From an uncultured Clostridia bacterium (GTDB lineage Bacteria > Bacillota > Clostridia > TANB77 > CAG-508): a stretch of DNA of 7,722 nt. Location of the stretch: NCBI GenBank assembly GCA_948896235.1, contig CAQUUC010000009.1, positions 1-7,722 of the forward strand, read 5' to 3'. The translations under genes and the position numbers were made by a program. The notes under the pieces were generated by a model that saw only the letters and a list, made by a program, of their open reading frames with translations, ran no database searches and was not told where the DNA came from. Positions 5,983 through 7,722 of the stretch are shown here, piece by piece (within the stretch, counting starts at the first letter, position 1; the number at the start of each line of letters is the position of its first letter).

Positions 5983-6843
5983 ATGAAATCTATATGCATT
6001 AAGAGTAATAATAAATATATTATAGATTATCTACTAAAAGATTTTTCTAATATAAATTTGGATTCTACCTATTTATCTAACAATAGCTTTAAAATTTACG
6101 ATAATGTTATTATTCACTATTTAGGTAATAATATAGATAGTTTTTATAAAATATTATGTGACGAACTTACTAAGTGCATATTATTTTTTTATGAAAAGAA
6201 ATTAACAAAAAAAATTATTTCTTACAATTACTTTTATTTTAATGACATAGACTCAAAACAAATATTAGACAATTGTATAGATTTATTTAATTTTGATGAA
6301 AGTATCTATAAGGAAAAATATGAAGCAATATATAATGCACTATATTCTTACTTGTTAGAACATCATTCTATTGTTTTAAACGGATTTGTAAATTTTAGAT
6401 TAAAAGATTATAAAGAAATTTTAGATTACAACGTTGATATATGTGTAAGCAATTTCTTAATAGAAAAAGAATATTTCGAATTTATAAATCTTTTACATTT
6501 ATATGTAAATTCAAAGGAAAGTTCTGCTAACATTTTACATCTTATATACGTAAATAAAGAATCCATATTAATAGACGATAATAAAAATATAGTTTCCACT
6601 GAAGACCACATATTTGATGCAAAATATCTTTCAGATATTTCATTTTCTTCAAATGATTATTGTTTAAATACTTTACTTAATTTACTTCCTGAACGATTAA
6701 ATATTCATTTGGTTGACAATTATGAAGATGAATTTATTAATACTCTTAAGTTGATTTTTGAAAATAGGGTGCATATATGTAATGATTGTGATATATGTAG
6801 AGTTTATAGAATGACAAATAATGTTGTAACTACAAAAAGTTAG
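5983..6843 (+). CDS. ytxC: YtxC-family sporulation protein
   Basis: A 286-residue protein starts at ATG 5983. An in-frame ATG at 5962 is rejected because it has no site upstream, and the GAAAGGAG at 5964-5971 would lie inside its coding sequence but serves 5983 with a slightly long 11-base gap. The protein has the layout of YtxC-like proteins (PF08812 as I recall it): a variable N-terminal half, then GFVNFRLKDY (134-143) and a helical region of about 144-190, with LHLYVNSKESSANILHLIY at 171-189. The C-terminal part is alpha/beta and ends in HICNDCDIC (264-272), three cysteines spaced CxxCxxC (C266, C269, C272). There is no signal peptide or clear membrane helix, so it is probably cytoplasmic. 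The family is known from endospore formers, but its molecular function is not established to my knowledge. It seems to be a single-gene unit, read through from or separately transcribed after the GH57 gene and closed by the hairpin at 6904-6936. Identification rests on recalled motifs. Confidence 0.8.
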   Translation: MKSICIKSNNKYIIDYLLKDFSNINLDSTYLSNNSFKIYDNVIIHYLGNNIDSFYKILCDELTKCILFFYEKKLTKKIISYNYFYFNDIDSKQILDNCIDLFNFDESIYKEKYEAIYNALYSYLLEHHSIVLNGFVNFRLKDYKEILDYNVDICVSNFLIEKEYFEFINLLHLYVNSKESSANILHLIYVNKESILIDDNKNIVSTEDHIFDAKYLSDISFSSNDYCLNTLLNLLPERLNIHLVDNYEDEFINTLKLIFENRVHICNDCDICRVYRMTNNVVTTKS

Positions 6844-6903
6844 AAACAAAATATAATTATTTTTAATATATTCTCTCTATGTTTATACAAATATTGTTAT
6901 TAG

Positions 6904-6936
6904 ATAAAGAAGTTGCATAATATGCAACTTCTTTAT
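6904..6936. terminator. two-way hairpin terminator between ytxC and the right-edge surface gene
   Basis: A perfect 15-bp stem, 6904-6918 with 6922-6936, has a 3-base loop; its core is GAAGTTGCAT/ATGCAACTTC. It lies between the converging ends of ytxC (6843) and the minus-strand gene (6956). Each strand ends in a run of Ts within the stem, but the free T-tract is short, so termination may be partial. Confidence 0.75.
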
Positions 6937-6955
6937 AATGTTTAATAATAATCTT

Positions 6956-7722
6956 TTACATAGGTAATGCTACTACCTTAAAACTACTTCCAGCCAAATA
7001 AGGTGTAGACTCTCTATATCCTCCAGTTCTCTCTAATCTAATCAATACATTATATTCACCCTGTAAGTCACTAACATTTATAGTCATACTAGACCCTCCT
7101 GATGCTGTTTTAGACCAATTTACAGATGTACTCCTTATCCAATTTGTAGCATTATCAACTATAACAAACCATACCTTTCCACTAGCATCACTATTATTAG
7201 TATCCCTATTTACACCATTAAACTCAAATGTAAGGTTTTTTAAATCTGTAACATTTACTCTAAATTTACTAACAGCTGTTGCTTTACGGTAGTAGCTATA
7301 ACCATTATAGTTAGATCCATAAGTACCAACCATTAATCCATTACCTACTGCACCACTTATAGTCCAATTCGCATTGGTGCTTCCTAATTGTGCAGCATTT
7401 CCTTGCCATAATGTCATTTTTCCTTTAAACCTTATAGCCGTTGATACTGTTTCTAGTTTATTTTCTGCATTATCTACACTTAATACATGTAAATAATATA
7501 ATCCATTATTAGCTTGTGTTATATCTAAAGTTTCGGTAGCCTGTGTAAATGCAGTTGCTGTATTCCAAGATGTATGCTCTTCTCCTAATTTGTCACTACT
7601 TTGGTTTACTATATATTTACATTTTGTTATATCTATTCCACTTTCCAAATCATTTTGTGTTACTGTTGCTTGTATTATCTGATTAACATCTGTTTCAGTT
7701 TTATCAAATGTTATTGTTGCTG
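6956..7722 (-). CDS. surface protein, C-terminal part with Ig-like domain (5' end off window)
   Basis: The frame is open from the right edge to the stop at 6956, giving 254 residues with no internal stop. A TTG at 7648 could start a shorter frame, but it encodes an internal leucine: the domain clearly continues upstream and no ribosome binding site is seen there. Residues 1 to about 103 look like a bacterial Ig-like repeat, with SGIDITKCKYIVNQSS (26-41) and the typical ending GLYYLHVLSVDNAENK (74-89). Residues about 105-254 form a separate Asn/Ser/Thr/Gly-rich domain with alternating hydrophobics and several Trp/Tyr residues, probably a beta-sandwich of carbohydrate-binding or adhesin kind. 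The C-terminus, GSSFKVVALPM, has no LPXTG, no membrane helix and no charged tail, so anchoring must come from elsewhere, perhaps an N-terminal leader. The substrate or partner is unknown. Its low-complexity surface character and minus-strand orientation match the LRR gene at 1508-3160. Confidence 0.8.
   Translation of the reverse strand, partial: ATITFDKTETDVNQIIQATVTQNDLESGIDITKCKYIVNQSSDKLGEEHTSWNTATAFTQATETLDITQANNGLYYLHVLSVDNAENKLETVSTAIRFKGKMTLWQGNAAQLGSTNANWTISGAVGNGLMVGTYGSNYNGYSYYRKATAVSKFRVNVTDLKNLTFEFNGVNRDTNNSDASGKVWFVIVDNATNWIRSTSVNWSKTASGGSSMTINVSDLQGEYNVLIRLERTGGYRESTPYLAGSSFKVVALPM

Noticed and set aside
1..7722. tRNA, rRNA, CRISPR array or prophage signals
   Set aside because: I found no cloverleaf-like or rRNA-like stretch, no regularly spaced direct repeats and no phage or recombinase gene.

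Overview
The window looks like chromosomal DNA from an anaerobic, low-GC, spore-forming Clostridia-type Firmicute. It is very AT-rich, with AT-loaded codons and strong AGGAGG-type ribosome binding sites. TGA does not appear as a sense codon. A YtxC-family protein points to sporulation. The pilin-leader surface proteins (GITLIAL-type N-termini) are typical of gut Clostridia. I cannot name a species.

Layout, left to right. (1) Positions 1-394, minus strand: the 5' part of a gene for a small helix-turn-helix protein fused to TPR repeats, running off the left edge, with a clear sigma-A promoter at 425-453. (2) Positions 574-1459, plus strand: dapA (4-hydroxy-tetrahydrodipicolinate synthase), complete except for one extra base at about 922 that shifts the frame. 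(3) A hairpin at 1467-1497 ends dapA and also the gene converging on it. (4) Positions 1508-3160, minus strand: a BspA-type leucine-rich-repeat surface protein with a type IV pilin-like leader. (5) Positions 3420-5863, plus strand: a two-gene operon of a DUF4912 protein with a Lys/Thr-rich tail and a GH57 (DUF1957) alpha-glucan branching enzyme. (6) Positions 5868-5980: a long nested inverted repeat followed by eight Ts, which contains the ribosome binding site of the next gene. (7) Positions 5983-6843, plus strand: YtxC-family sporulation protein. (8) A second hairpin at 6904-6936 serves two converging genes. (9) Positions 6956-7722, minus strand: the C-terminal 254 residues of a surface protein with an Ig-like domain and a terminal beta-sandwich-like domain, running off the right edge.

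How the parts fit. Metabolic and sporulation genes lie on the plus strand and surface-protein genes on the minus strand, with a two-way hairpin terminator at each convergent junction. DapA feeds lysine, peptidoglycan and spore dipicolinate synthesis. The GH57/DUF4912 pair belongs to glycogen-type storage polysaccharide metabolism. YtxC belongs to sporulation. No single pathway joins all the genes. The points most worth a second look are the dapA frameshift, the structured leader between the GH57 gene and ytxC, the HTH-TPR fusion and the pilin-leader LRR protein.
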